Below, piece after piece: positions 9,136-17,341 of a stretch of DNA of 64,000 bases (its first letter is position 1; every line of letters begins with the position of its first letter). Source of the DNA: Streptomyces sp. NBC_00390 (GTDB lineage: Bacteria; Actinomycetota; Actinomycetes; Streptomycetales; Streptomycetaceae). The position numbers and the translations under genes are program-made. Below the pieces are notes generated by a model that did not search any database, had not been told where the DNA came from, and was given only the letters and a program-made list of their open reading frames with translations. The stretch is taken from contig NZ_CP107945.1 of assembly GCF_036057275.1 (NCBI RefSeq), positions 4,526,001 to 4,590,000 on the forward strand, in the 5' to 3' direction.

Positions 9136-10527
9136 TCAGCGGCGGCCCGCGATCTTGTCCGCCAGCGTGGCGAGGCGGGACGTGGTGGGGGTGCAGGTGG
9201 TGGATTCCTGGTGGTCGGCCTTGCGGTAGGCCGCGTAGAGGCTGCGGACGCCGAGCCAGCGCAGGGGTTCCGGTTCCCAGGTGCGGACCTTGTGGTTGAC
9301 CCAGGGGAGGGCCGTGAGGTCGGTGGGGCCCGACTGGCCCGAGTCCTGCTGGATCAGGTCGCGCAGGGTGCGGGCCGCGAGGTTGGCGGTGGCCACGCCG
9401 GAGCCGACGTAGCCGCCTGCCCAGCCGAGGCCGGTGGCGCGGTCGAGGGTGACGGTGGCGCACCAGTCGCGGGGGACGCCGAGGACGCCGGACCAGGCGT
9501 GGTCGATGCGGGCGCCGGCGGTGGTGGGGAAGAAGCGGACGAGGATGTCGCGCAGGGCTTCGACGGTGGCGGGCTGGGTGCGGCCGTCGTTGTCGGTCCT
9601 GGAGCCGTAACGGTAGGGGATGCCGCGGCCGCCGATTGCGATGCGGTTGTCGGCGGTGCGCTGGGCGTACATGTAGGCGTGGGCCATGTCGCCGAGGGTT
9701 TCGCGGCCGTCCCAGCCGATGGTGTTCCAGGTGGACGGGGGGAGGGGCTCGGTGACGATCATGGAGGAGTTCATGGGGAGCCAGGTGCGGTGCTGGCCCT
9801 TGAGGGAGGCGGTGAAGCCTTCGGTGCAGCGCAGGATGTAGGGGGCGCGGACTGTGCCGTAGGGGGTGACGGCGTGCTTGGGTTTGATCTCCGTGACGGG
9901 TGTCGACTCGTGGATGGTGACGCCGAGGGCTTCTGCGGCTGCTGCGAGGCCTTTGACGAGTTTTACGGGGTGGAGCCGGGCGCCGTGGGGGGTCCAGGTG
10001 GAGGCGATGGCGCCGGTGACGCGGATGCGTTCGGCGGTCTCGCGGGCGCCGAACAGGACGCGGTCCTTCTCGCCGAAGGCGATCTCGACGGAGTGGAAGG
10101 CTTTGAGGCGGGCGAGTTGGGCGGGGGTGTGGGCGATTTCGAGGACGCCGCCGTGGTGGATGTCGGCGTCGATGTTCTCTTCGCCGGTGGTGCGTATGAC
10201 TTCGTCGACGGTGTCGTTCATGGCCTGCTGGAGGCGGACGGCGGCGTCGTGGCCGTGGAGTCGGGCGTAGCGGTCGCGTCCCGCGATGCCGTTGTAGAGC
10301 CAGCCGCCGTTGCGGCCGGAGGCGCCGTAGCCGCAGAACTTGGCTTCCAGGAGGGTGATGTTGAGGAAGGGGACGGCTTTTTTGAGGTAGTAAGCGGTCC
10401 ACAGGCCGGTGTAGCCGCCGCCCACGATGCAGACGTCGGCGGTGGTGTCGCCTGGTAGGGGTTCGCGGGGGAGGGGGGTGCCGTCCTGTGCGTACCAGAA
10501 CGATATGCCGCCGTTGACGGTGTTCAT
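9136..10527 (-). CDS. FAD-dependent amino acid/amine oxidoreductase (DadA/OrdL type)
   Basis: A 463-residue flavoenzyme. The dinucleotide-binding motif VCIVGGGYTGLWTAYYLKK near residue 33 and the GASGRNGGWLYNG segment near 70 are typical of DAO-fold enzymes such as DadA, OrdL and gamma-glutamylputrescine oxidase. A second FAD region reads GLGWAGGYVGSGVATANLAARTL. It oxidises an amine or amino acid, but the substrate cannot be read from sequence. It is monocistronic and converges with the tRNA gene. Confidence 0.85.
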   Translation of the reverse strand: MNTVNGGISFWYAQDGTPLPREPLPGDTTADVCIVGGGYTGLWTAYYLKKAVPFLNITLLEAKFCGYGASGRNGGWLYNGIAGRDRYARLHGHDAAVRLQQAMNDTVDEVIRTTGEENIDADIHHGGVLEIAHTPAQLARLKAFHSVEIAFGEKDRVLFGARETAERIRVTGAIASTWTPHGARLHPVKLVKGLAAAAEALGVTIHESTPVTEIKPKHAVTPYGTVRAPYILRCTEGFTASLKGQHRTWLPMNSSMIVTEPLPPSTWNTIGWDGRETLGDMAHAYMYAQRTADNRIAIGGRGIPYRYGSRTDNDGRTQPATVEALRDILVRFFPTTAGARIDHAWSGVLGVPRDWCATVTLDRATGLGWAGGYVGSGVATANLAARTLRDLIQQDSGQSGPTDLTALPWVNHKVRTWEPEPLRWLGVRSLYAAYRKADHQESTTCTPTTSRLATLADKIAGRR

Positions 10528-10723
10528 GTCTGCTGCTGCTTCCCTGCCGGTCGTGTGGGTGTGCGGGGGTGCGCGTGGGGTGTGTGTGGCGGGAATTTAC
10601 TGCTGCGGCGGGGTTTTCGCGACGCGGGCGGTCGGGGCGCGCTCGGCAGTGGGGGCGGGTGGCCGGTGTCCATTGCTCGGGCGCTGCTGGCACGGCAGGT
10701 GTCCGGCGGGGCAGGGTGGGGTC

Positions 10724-11203
10724 ATGATTCGTACTGCTGTACCTGCTGATGTCCCTGTGATTCACGCGATGGTCCGTGAGCTCGCCGACTACGAGAAGGC
10801 CTTGGACGAGGCCCGGGCGAGTGAGGAGCAGCTGCGGGAGGCGTTGTTCGGGGAGCGTCCGGCGGCGTTCGCGCATGTCGCGGTGACGGACGAGGGCGAG
10901 GTGGCCGGGTTCGCGTTGTGGTTCTTGAATTTCTCGACGTGGCGCGGGGTGCACGGGATCTATCTGGAGGATCTTTATGTGCGGCCGTCGCTGCGGGGCG
11001 GCGGGTACGGGAAGGCGCTGTTGACTGAGCTGGCGCGGATCTGTGTGGAGCGCGGCTATGAGCGTCTGGAGTGGTCGGTGCTGGACTGGAACACCCCGTC
11101 GATCAACTTCTACAAGTCGCTGGGTGCGAGGCCGCAGGACGAGTGGACGGTGTACCGGTTGACCGACGAGGCGCTGACGGCTCTGGGGGGCGTCGGGTCC
11201 TAG
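10724..11203 (+). CDS. GNAT family N-acetyltransferase
   Basis: A 159-residue acetyl-CoA-dependent acetyltransferase. The acetyl-CoA pyrophosphate loop is VRPSLRGGGYGKALL near residue 86, followed by DWNTPSINFYKSLGA near 125, the usual C-terminal GNAT motif. It resembles the diamine/thialysine N-acetyltransferase subgroup (IYLEDLYVRP), so a small amine is a likely substrate. The ATG at 10,724 follows AGGGTGGGG; a long in-frame extension upstream is spurious. The stop overlaps the end of the convergent dehydrogenase by 4 nt. Confidence 0.88.
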   Translation: MIRTAVPADVPVIHAMVRELADYEKALDEARASEEQLREALFGERPAAFAHVAVTDEGEVAGFALWFLNFSTWRGVHGIYLEDLYVRPSLRGGGYGKALLTELARICVERGYERLEWSVLDWNTPSINFYKSLGARPQDEWTVYRLTDEALTALGGVGS

Positions 11204-12195
11204 GGGATCAGGACGACCTTGCCGATGGTGCCGCGGGTCTCGAGTGCGTGGTGGGCTGCCGCGGCGTCGGCGAGGGGGAAGCGGTGGACGGCGGGGCGGA
11301 GCCGGCCGGCGGCGGCTTCGGCGAGAGAGCGGGTTTCGAGGGCGCGCAGGCCGCCTGCTTTCTTGAGCATGGCCGGGCCGAGGACGCTCTCGGAGGTGAT
11401 GCCGCGTTCGGTGAGTTCCTTGTCGGTGAAGGTGAGGGGCGCGTCGGCGAGGATGCCTTCGCCGGACCAGCCGAAGACGATGTGCCGGCCGCCCTTGCCG
11501 AGGAGGTCGACGGCGGCGCGGCCGGGGGTGCCGCCGACGGAGTCGTAGACGACGGTGGCGGTGCGGTCGCCGAGGTGGGCGCGGACCTGGTCGGGCCAGT
11601 GGGGGAGTGTGTAGTCGATGGCGAGGTCGGCGCCGTTGGCCTGGACGCGGGTGGTTTTTTCGGGGCCGCCGGCGAGGCCGATGACGGTGGCGCCGGCGTG
11701 CTTGGCGTACTGGACGAGGAGTGTGCCGATGCCGCCGGCGGCGGCGGGGACGACGGCGATGTCGTCGGGGCCGAGGTCGGTGTACTGGAGGATGCCGAGT
11801 GCGGTGCGGCCGGTGCCGATCATGGCGACGGCTTCGGCTTCGTCGAGGGGGTCGGGGACGGTGTGGAGTCGGTCGGCGTCGGTGACGGCGAGTTCGGCGT
11901 AGCCTCCGGGGGCGGTGCCGAGGTGGGCGACGACGCGTTTGCCGAGCCAGTTCTTGTCGGTGCCTTCGCCTGTGCGGTCCACGGTGCCGGCGACTTCGCG
12001 GCCGGGGATGGTGGGCAGGGGGGTGGGGGTGGGGAAGGGGCCTTGCGCGCCTTGGCGCAGTGAGGTGTCGAGGAGGTGGACGCCGGCTGCGGCGACGGCG
12101 ATCCGTACTTGGCCAGGGCCGGGTTCGGGGTCGTCGGTCGTTTCGTAGGTGAGGTTTTCCGCGGGGCCGAAGGCGTGGAGGCGGATGGCGTGCAT
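11200..12195 (-). CDS. Zinc-independent quinone oxidoreductase-like MDR protein, SoxR-regulon candidate
   Basis: A 331-residue medium-chain dehydrogenase/reductase of the NADPH:quinone reductase type. The N-terminal GroES-like fold (PGPGQVRIAVAAAGVHLLD) and IPGREVAGTV are followed by a Rossmann region with AAAGGIGTLLVQYAKHAGATVIG near residue 150. The zinc-ligand cysteines of alcohol dehydrogenases are absent. A canonical SoxR operator lies 57 nt upstream with a 19-bp -35/-10 spacer, so it is probably switched on by redox-active compounds. From memory, an oxidoreductase in the matching position of S. coelicolor (SCO4266) is a known SoxR target. Confidence 0.87.
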   Translation of the reverse strand: MHAIRLHAFGPAENLTYETTDDPEPGPGQVRIAVAAAGVHLLDTSLRQGAQGPFPTPTPLPTIPGREVAGTVDRTGEGTDKNWLGKRVVAHLGTAPGGYAELAVTDADRLHTVPDPLDEAEAVAMIGTGRTALGILQYTDLGPDDIAVVPAAAGGIGTLLVQYAKHAGATVIGLAGGPEKTTRVQANGADLAIDYTLPHWPDQVRAHLGDRTATVVYDSVGGTPGRAAVDLLGKGGRHIVFGWSGEGILADAPLTFTDKELTERGITSESVLGPAMLKKAGGLRALETRSLAEAAAGRLRPAVHRFPLADAAAAHHALETRGTIGKVVLIP

Positions 12196-12242
12196 GGCGG
12201 GACTCCTCGTAGGTGTGTGTGGTCCGGGTGGCTACGAGGAGG

Positions 12243-12273
12243 ACTCTTCAACCTCAAGTTTGCTTGAGGTCAA
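12243..12273 (-). promoter_or_regulatory. SoxR-type promoter and operator
   Basis: On the minus strand a -35 TTGACC (12,273-12,268) and a -10 AAGAGT (12,248-12,243) are 19 bp apart, the overlong spacer typical of MerR/SoxR promoters. The 18-bp dyad CCTCAAGTTTGCTTGAGG at 12,252-12,269 lies within this promoter and matches the E. coli soxS SoxR box at 16 of 18 positions. Confidence 0.85.
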
Positions 12274-12324
12274 GCGGCGGTGCGGGTGCGGGGTGTTGTC
12301 AGTGGCGGAGGCCACCATGGGGTC

Positions 12325-13011
12325 ATGGCGAAGGCACGCAGGACGACGACGGCCGCGCGGGTGGCGGAGGTGCGGCTGCCGCCGCTCGAGCCGTACGAGG
12401 GGGGTGGGCTGGAGCCGGACGGGGACTACGACGGCCTGGAGTTCGCGGGCCTGGATCTCGGTGGGCAGTCGGGGCGGGGCGCGCGGTTCATCGACTGTGC
12501 GCTGCGGGAGTGCGCGCTGGACGGGACGGAGCTGGTGCGGGCCCGGTTCGTCGACAGCGTGCTGAGCGGTGTGCGGGGGGTGGGGGCGGACCTGGGGGGT
12601 GCGTCGCTGCGGGACGTGGAGGTGACGGACGCGCGGCTGGGAGGGGCGCAGCTGCATGGCGCGGCGCTGGAGAGGGTGCTGATCAGGGGCGGGAAGATCG
12701 ACTATCTGAATCTGCGGGAGTCGAGGCTGACGGACGTCGTCTTCCAGGGATGTGTGCTGTCCGAGGCGGATTTCGGGGGCGCGCAGCTGGAGCGGGTGGA
12801 GTTCCGGGACTGTGTGCTGCGGCGGGTGGACTTCACGGCGGTGCGGATGAAGGACGTCGATCTGCGGGCGGTGGCGGAGCTGGATATCGCGCGGGGGGTG
12901 GAGCGGCTGGCGGGGGCGGTGATCAGTACGGCTCAACTGCTGGATCTGGCTCCGGCGTTCGCGGCGCAGATCGGGGTGCGGGTGGAGGACGGTCCGGGCG
13001 GTCGCGGGTAG
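12325..13011 (+). CDS. Pentapeptide repeat protein
   Basis: A 228-residue protein built from A-(D/R)-L/F-x-x pentapeptide repeats, for example FAGLDLGG, ARFIDCALREC, ASLRDVEVTD and ADFGGAQLERVEF, which fold as a right-handed quadrilateral beta-helix. Some members of the family mimic DNA and protect gyrase, but most have no known role. The start at 12,325 (MAKARRTT) follows GGGGTC; an extension to 12,280 covers the SoxR promoter region. No enzyme motif is present. Confidence 0.85.
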   Translation: MAKARRTTTAARVAEVRLPPLEPYEGGGLEPDGDYDGLEFAGLDLGGQSGRGARFIDCALRECALDGTELVRARFVDSVLSGVRGVGADLGGASLRDVEVTDARLGGAQLHGAALERVLIRGGKIDYLNLRESRLTDVVFQGCVLSEADFGGAQLERVEFRDCVLRRVDFTAVRMKDVDLRAVAELDIARGVERLAGAVISTAQLLDLAPAFAAQIGVRVEDGPGGRG

Positions 13012-13366
13012 GCCCGGGCGTGGGGTGGGCGGCCGGGGGCTGCCGGCCGCTGGGCCCTGTCCGGGCGATCTTGTCGGGCCTGGGACGCTCCCCCAGAGCT
13101 TCTCCCCCAGGACTCCGTCCGGGGGGACCCCCAGGAGGTACCCCGGCTACGGCACCTCGCTGTGTTGTCGGAGTCGCCCAAGTGCGTCCGGTACGAGGGC
13201 GATCTCCTCCGGCCTCCGGCCGGGCGGTACCCCTACCGGCTTGCGATACGTCCCCTCGGCCCTGGTGGGCCTGGGGAGGCCCCATGCCTCGGCCCTGGTG
13301 GGCCTGGGGAGGCCCCATGCATCCGACGCCGCAGGCTGATCCTCGAAGATCGCCGGGACAGGTGGC
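13012..13366. other. Intergenic region of repeats, no gene
   Basis: 355 bases between a plus-strand and a minus-strand gene. It contains a REP-like C/G element (about 13,090-13,140, core GGACTCCGTCCGGG), a CCGGCCTCCGGCCGG dyad near 13,209 and a perfect tandem 33-bp duplication. No credible coding region is seen. Confidence 0.6.
13255..13320. repeat. Perfect tandem 33-bp duplication
   Basis: Two identical 33-bp units (13,255-13,287 and 13,288-13,320). Each contains CCTGGTGGGCCTGGGGAGGC and ends CCCATGC. They are noncoding and GC-rich. Confidence 0.9.
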
Positions 13367-13867
13367 CTAGGTGGTGCGCGGGAAGCGGGCCTGGAGGTCC
13401 CAGATCAGGGGGTTGCCGGCCAGGCCGTCGTGCATGTCCGTGAGGTCGGCGATGAGGTCGTGCAGGAAGTCGCGTGCTTCGCGGCGCAGTTCGCCGTGGT
13501 TGAAGGTCAGCGGCCGTTCGTCGCCCGGCATCCAGTCGGCCTCGACGTCCACCCAGCCGAAGCGCCGTTCGAAGAGCATGCGGTCGCTGGACTCGGTGAA
13601 GTCGAGCTCGGCGTACCGGGGCTTTGCGGCGCGGCTGCCGAGGGGGTCGCGGTCGAGCTGCTCGACGATGTCGCACAGGGCCCAGGCGAAGTCCAGGACG
13701 GGCACCCATCCCCAGGCTGTGGACACCTCGCGGTCCTCCTTGGTGTCCGCGAGGTACACGTCACCGCAGAAGAGGTCGTGCCGCAGGGCCTGGACGTCCG
13801 CGAGCCGGTAGTCGGTCTGCGGGGGGTCGGGGAAGCGGCGGGAGAGGGAGTAGCCGATGTCGAGCAC
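13367..13867 (-). CDS. Conserved hypothetical protein
   Basis: A 166-residue protein, acidic and rich in Trp and Asp, with WVPVLDFAWALCDIVEQL near residue 54 and a conserved-looking EADWMPGDERPL near 128. It has no signal peptide, membrane segment or recognisable catalytic motif. It is probably a cytosolic protein common in Streptomyces, and its function is unknown. It stands alone between repeat-rich spacers. Confidence 0.65.
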   Translation of the reverse strand: MLDIGYSLSRRFPDPPQTDYRLADVQALRHDLFCGDVYLADTKEDREVSTAWGWVPVLDFAWALCDIVEQLDRDPLGSRAAKPRYAELDFTESSDRMLFERRFGWVDVEADWMPGDERPLTFNHGELRREARDFLHDLIADLTDMHDGLAGNPLIWDLQARFPRTT

Positions 13868-14033
13868 GTAGGCGATGGTGTCACGCCTGGTGGCGTGTGC
13901 CGTATGGCCGGGTCAGCGGTGAGCGCGGGACCTGCGGAAACGTATCGCTTTCACGCGCGGGTGATGAATCCGGGTTTACGGCCGAGAGGGCGGCATACGC
14001 TGGCAGTGTCGCACTGCGCGAAGGAGGTCCGCC

Positions 14034-14630
14034 GTGGCAATGCCTGTTCCCGAGTACGGGACCGAGAACGACGAGTTCGAGTACAAGAACCCGGCCATGT
14101 CTGTGGAAGAGGCCTTCGACGTATTCAGTGCGGCTGCCCCGGATGGGTGGCGCGTGGAATTGATCGAAGGGGAGATCCACGTGACGCCTCCTGCCAATGG
14201 CGAACACGAAGAGATTGTTTCGGAGCTCAGTGGGCAGGTGCGTGACCACCGTAAGGATCTGGGTCGTTACACGGGGATCGGGCTCTTCGTCCCAGGAGCC
14301 TCGATGACGGGAAAGATCGTGCCGGACCTCGTGGTCGCACCGAAGGGCAGTTTCTGCGACCGGCAGGAGTACCACGATCCGTCGCCCGTGCTGCTGGTCG
14401 CAGAGGTGACGTCGGACTCGACCGCCGGCAATGACCGTGTCAAGAAGATCCGCGGTTACGCCCGAGCGGGAATCCCCGTGTACCTGCTCATCGACCGTGA
14501 GGCCGAGCAGGCTGTGCTGTGCACGGAGCCCGTGGGCGAGGACTACGAGCAGAAGGTGCCCTACGGCCTGTCCAAGATCATCCCGCTGCCCGAGCCGCTC
14601 GGCTTCGAGCTCGACACCGGCGAGTTCTGA
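14034..14630 (+). CDS. Uma2 family protein (PD-(D/E)XK nuclease-like)
   Basis: A 198-residue DUF820/Uma2 protein with a restriction-endonuclease-like fold. It shows GWRVELIEGEIHVTPP near residue 41, PDLVVAPKGSF near 97, LLVAEVTSDSTAGNDRVKKIRGYARAGIPVYLLIDRE near 121-157; the E-V-x-S-x-S/T motif supplies the nuclease core. These families are greatly expanded in actinobacteria and cyanobacteria and their role is unknown. Start is GTG at 14,034 with a strong AAGGAGG eight bases upstream. A second member is at 61,591. Confidence 0.85.
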   Translation: MAMPVPEYGTENDEFEYKNPAMSVEEAFDVFSAAAPDGWRVELIEGEIHVTPPANGEHEEIVSELSGQVRDHRKDLGRYTGIGLFVPGASMTGKIVPDLVVAPKGSFCDRQEYHDPSPVLLVAEVTSDSTAGNDRVKKIRGYARAGIPVYLLIDREAEQAVLCTEPVGEDYEQKVPYGLSKIIPLPEPLGFELDTGEF

Positions 14631-14639
14631 GCCGGCCGG

Positions 14640-15284
14640 TCACAGCAGCAGCCGCTGCTCCTTCGCCACCGCCACCGCCCCCGCCCGTGTGTCCACGCCC
14701 AGCTTGGCGTAGATGCGGCCCAGGTGTGTCTTCACCGTCGCCTCGCTGATGAACAGGGCGCGCGCGATCTCCCTGTTGCCCAGGCCCTGGGCGAGCTGGC
14801 CGAGGATGTCGCGTTCGCGGTTCGTCAGGGTCGGGCCGGCCGCGCCCCGCATGCGGTCCATGACGCGGCCGGCGACCGGGGCCGACAGTGCGGTGCGCCC
14901 CTCGGCCGCCGCGCGGATCGCCGCGAAGAGCTCCTCGGGCCGCTCGGCCTTCAGCAGATAGCCCGTCGCGCCCGCCTCGATGGCGCGGGTGATGTCGGCG
15001 TCCGTGTCGTATGTGGTGAGCACCAGGACATGGACCTCGGGGGAGGCGATCCGGCGGGTGGCCTCGACCCCGTCGATGCCCGCCCCGAGCTGGAGGTCCA
15101 TCAGTACGACGTCCGGCTTCCGTTTGGCGGCCATGGCGACGGCCTCCTCACCGCTGCCCGCCTCGCCCACGACCTCGATGTCGCTCTCGCTGCCAAGGAG
15201 GGCGAGCAGTCCGGCGCGTACGACCGCGTGGTCGTCGCAGAGCAGGATCCGTGTGCCGTGCAGGGCCGCCTTGCCGACCGTCAT
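14640..15284 (-). CDS. senR: NarL/FixJ-type response regulator SenR
   Basis: A 214-residue regulator with an N-terminal receiver domain (acidic pocket DDH at 17-19, phosphoacceptor Asp in VVLMDLQLG near 63, Thr at LVLTTYD and Lys in GYLLKAE) and a C-terminal LuxR-type HTH (LTNRERDILGQLAQGLGNREIA). It overlaps senS by 4 nt. Next to an hbpS homologue this matches the SenS-SenR pair of Streptomyces, where SenR controls antioxidant genes. A longer open frame through 17,150 is out of frame with senS and hbpS and has no meaning. Confidence 0.88.
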   Translation of the reverse strand: MTVGKAALHGTRILLCDDHAVVRAGLLALLGSESDIEVVGEAGSGEEAVAMAAKRKPDVVLMDLQLGAGIDGVEATRRIASPEVHVLVLTTYDTDADITRAIEAGATGYLLKAERPEELFAAIRAAAEGRTALSAPVAGRVMDRMRGAAGPTLTNRERDILGQLAQGLGNREIARALFISEATVKTHLGRIYAKLGVDTRAGAVAVAKEQRLLL

Positions 15285-16438
15285 GGCATCTCCAGGGGGA
15301 TGGCCGCCGAGAGCACCGTGCCCTCGCCCGGCGTCGACTCGATGGTCAGGGTGCCGCCGAGTTGGCGGGCTCTGGCCCGCATGGCGGGCAGGCCGTGGCC
15401 GCGTACGCCGCCGGGCGCCGCGCCGGCCTCGAAGCCCCGGCCGTCGTCCGCGATGTCGAGGACGACCTGGTCCTCGAGGTAGGTCAGGGTCACCGCGGTG
15501 GCGTTCGCGCCGGCGTGCTCGCGGACGTTCGCCAGTGCGCCCTGGGCGATGCGCAGGAGTGCCGACTGCACCCGCTCGGGCAGGGCGACCGGTGTGCCGT
15601 CGACCTGGAAGCCCGCGGACTCGCGCGCCGCGACCGTACGCAGCGCCTCTTCCAGGCTGCCGCCCTCGGCGAGGTCGGCGGGGGCCAGGTCGTGGACGAA
15701 GCGGCGGGCCTCGGCGAGGTTGTGCTCGGCGATCGACCGCGCGGTGCGGACATGGCGGCGGGCGGTCGCAGGTTCGCCGTCCCAGGTGCGCTCGGCGGCC
15801 TGAAGCAGCATCTGCTGGCTGGACAGGCCCTGTGCGAGGGTGTCGTGGATCTCCATGGCGAGACGCTGCCGTTCGGCGAGGGTGCCTTCGCGGCGTTCGG
15901 TGGCGGCCAGTTCGCGGCGGGTCGTGATCAGGTCGTCGATGAGTGCGCGCTGGTGGCCGGCGAGCCGTTCGGCGTGGACGAAGACGGCGGTGGCGATCGC
16001 CGCGACGGCAGGTGGGGCGATGACGAGGTTGGGGTCGAAGCCGCCGTGCGCGAGCTTGAGCTGCGCGGCGACCACGAACACGGTGAGCAGCGTGACCAGG
16101 GCGATCGCGGCGCGTATCGGCAGCGTCCGCAGCCCCGTGTAGAAGAGGGGCACCGCGCACCAGGCGAAGCTCGGCGCGAGAACGACCAGCACCATCCACA
16201 CCGCGACGATGGTGAACAGCCACAGGCGCACGAGCAGGCGGGGTGTGGCACGCGGGCCGAACACCGGCCCGAGGACGTACAGAACGGCGAGCGCGGCGGA
16301 CAGCCCGATGATCCACGGGGAGCGGATCTCCCAGGGGTGGCGCAGCAGATAGCGGGCGAGGGAGGCGCCGAGCAGCAGGAAGAAGGCGGCGTGCATGACC
16401 CGGGCCAGCCAGCGGGCGTCGGGGTCCTGCTCGTGCAC
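15281..16438 (-). CDS. senS: Membrane sensor histidine kinase SenS
   Basis: A 385-residue HisKA_3 kinase. About five hydrophobic segments fill residues 10-155 (AAFFLLLGASLARYLL, WIIGLSAALAVLYVLGPVFG, and others). A dimerisation/phosphoacceptor helix follows with H in RLAMEIHDTLAQGLSSQQ near residue 208, then a HATPase with NVREHAGA and DDGRGF and GHGLPAMRARA. It reads through HbpS, an extracytoplasmic haem-binding protein, in the SenS-SenR-HbpS three-component system described in S. reticuli. The neighbouring divergent gene encodes the HbpS homologue. Confidence 0.88.
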   Translation of the reverse strand: MHEQDPDARWLARVMHAAFFLLLGASLARYLLRHPWEIRSPWIIGLSAALAVLYVLGPVFGPRATPRLLVRLWLFTIVAVWMVLVVLAPSFAWCAVPLFYTGLRTLPIRAAIALVTLLTVFVVAAQLKLAHGGFDPNLVIAPPAVAAIATAVFVHAERLAGHQRALIDDLITTRRELAATERREGTLAERQRLAMEIHDTLAQGLSSQQMLLQAAERTWDGEPATARRHVRTARSIAEHNLAEARRFVHDLAPADLAEGGSLEEALRTVAARESAGFQVDGTPVALPERVQSALLRIAQGALANVREHAGANATAVTLTYLEDQVVLDIADDGRGFEAGAAPGGVRGHGLPAMRARARQLGGTLTIESTPGEGTVLSAAIPLEMP

Positions 16439-16549
16439 GGTTGACTCCTTGCTCGTCGCCGGTCTCCGGACGCCGGTCGTCGGGCGCTTTCACCAGGGCT
16501 GTGACCTGGTCGTACGGATCCATCGTCGCCTGCGCGGACCGGGGCGGCA

Positions 16550-16565
16550 TCAGCCGATCGGCTGA
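16550..16565. promoter_or_regulatory. Perfect 16-bp palindrome in the senS-hbpS divergent region
   Basis: TCAGCCGATCGGCTGA is a perfect dyad about 112 nt upstream of senS and 119 nt upstream of hbpS. Its position suits a shared operator, for instance of SenR, but no experiment is implied. Confidence 0.4.
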
Positions 16566-16683
16566 CATGGCCGTCGTCCGTCGTGCGCGGGGACGGCAGC
16601 CGGTCCGCGGACCGTGGAAGGCCGGTGGCCGCCGGAGGATCGATGACAGAGCGAACGACCCCCTCGGCCTCAAGGAGCCACCC

Positions 16684-17226
16684 GTGAAGAAGATCCTGAT
16701 CGGTGCCACCGCCACCGCAGCCGTCGTCGCCGCCGGTATGGCCGGCGCCGTCTCCGCCGGCGCGGCCGCCCCGGCCGCCGGGCCGGGGCCGGCCGTGACG
16801 GCCGATGTCCCGGACCGCGGTCTGCGGCAGTCCACGCACCTGACGATCGAGGCCGCGACCAGGGCCGCGCAGGCGACGCTGAAGGCCGCCGAGAAGGAGA
16901 ACCAGCGCATTACCGTCGCCGTCGTCGACCGCAACGGCAACACGATCGTCACGCTGCGCGGCGACGGCGCCGGCCCGCAGTCGTACGAGTCGGCCGAGCG
17001 CAAGGCGTTCACCGCGGTGTCCTGGAACGCGCCCACCTCCGTGCTGGCCGGGCGTCTGGCCCAGGCCCCGAACCTGAAGGACATCCCGGGCACGCTGTTC
17101 CTCGCGGGCGGGGTCCCGGTCACGGTCAAGGGCGCCCCCGTCGCGGGCATCGGTGTGGCGGGCGCGCCCAGCGGTGACCTGGACGAGAAGTTCGCTCAGG
17201 CCGGAGTCGCCTCGCTCGGCAGGTGA
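16684..17226 (+). CDS. hbpS: Extracellular haem-binding protein HbpS (GlcG/HbpS family)
   Basis: A 180-residue secreted protein. The signal peptide MKKILIGATATAAVVAAGMAG is followed by an Ala-rich linker and a GlcG/HbpS domain (LTIEAATRAAQATLKAAEKE, VAVVDRNGNTIV, KAFTAVSWNAPTS, and a terminal VAGIGVAGAPSGDLDEKFAQAG). The homologue in S. reticuli forms octamers, binds haem and iron and modulates SenS autophosphorylation under redox stress. The GTG start at 16,684 follows AAGGAG; open frame upstream to 16,441 has no such signal. It is divergent from senS. Confidence 0.9.
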   Translation: MKKILIGATATAAVVAAGMAGAVSAGAAAPAAGPGPAVTADVPDRGLRQSTHLTIEAATRAAQATLKAAEKENQRITVAVVDRNGNTIVTLRGDGAGPQSYESAERKAFTAVSWNAPTSVLAGRLAQAPNLKDIPGTLFLAGGVPVTVKGAPVAGIGVAGAPSGDLDEKFAQAGVASLGR

Positions 17227-17329
17227 CCGTCGTCGGCCCGGTGAGCGGCGTGAGCCCCCGTACCGGTGCCGACCGGCGCTCGCCGGCCGTCCCGGCCTGC
17301 CTGGGGAGACCGGTGCGCGGCGTCCGGCC

Positions 17330-17335
17330 TAGGAT
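17330..17335 (+). promoter_or_regulatory. Putative -10 (TAGGAT) for a leaderless peptidase gene
   Basis: TAGGAT ends 6 nt before the GTG at 17,342 and no Shine-Dalgarno precedes that codon, so the transcript may begin at the start codon. The ATG at 17,337 is in another frame. Confidence 0.45.
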
Positions 17336-17341
17336 CATGAA

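Noticed and set aside
14640..17150. A single 836-residue minus-strand gene
   Set aside because: The frame crosses senS and hbpS in wrong frames. Only its last 214 codons, the SenR response regulator, are real.
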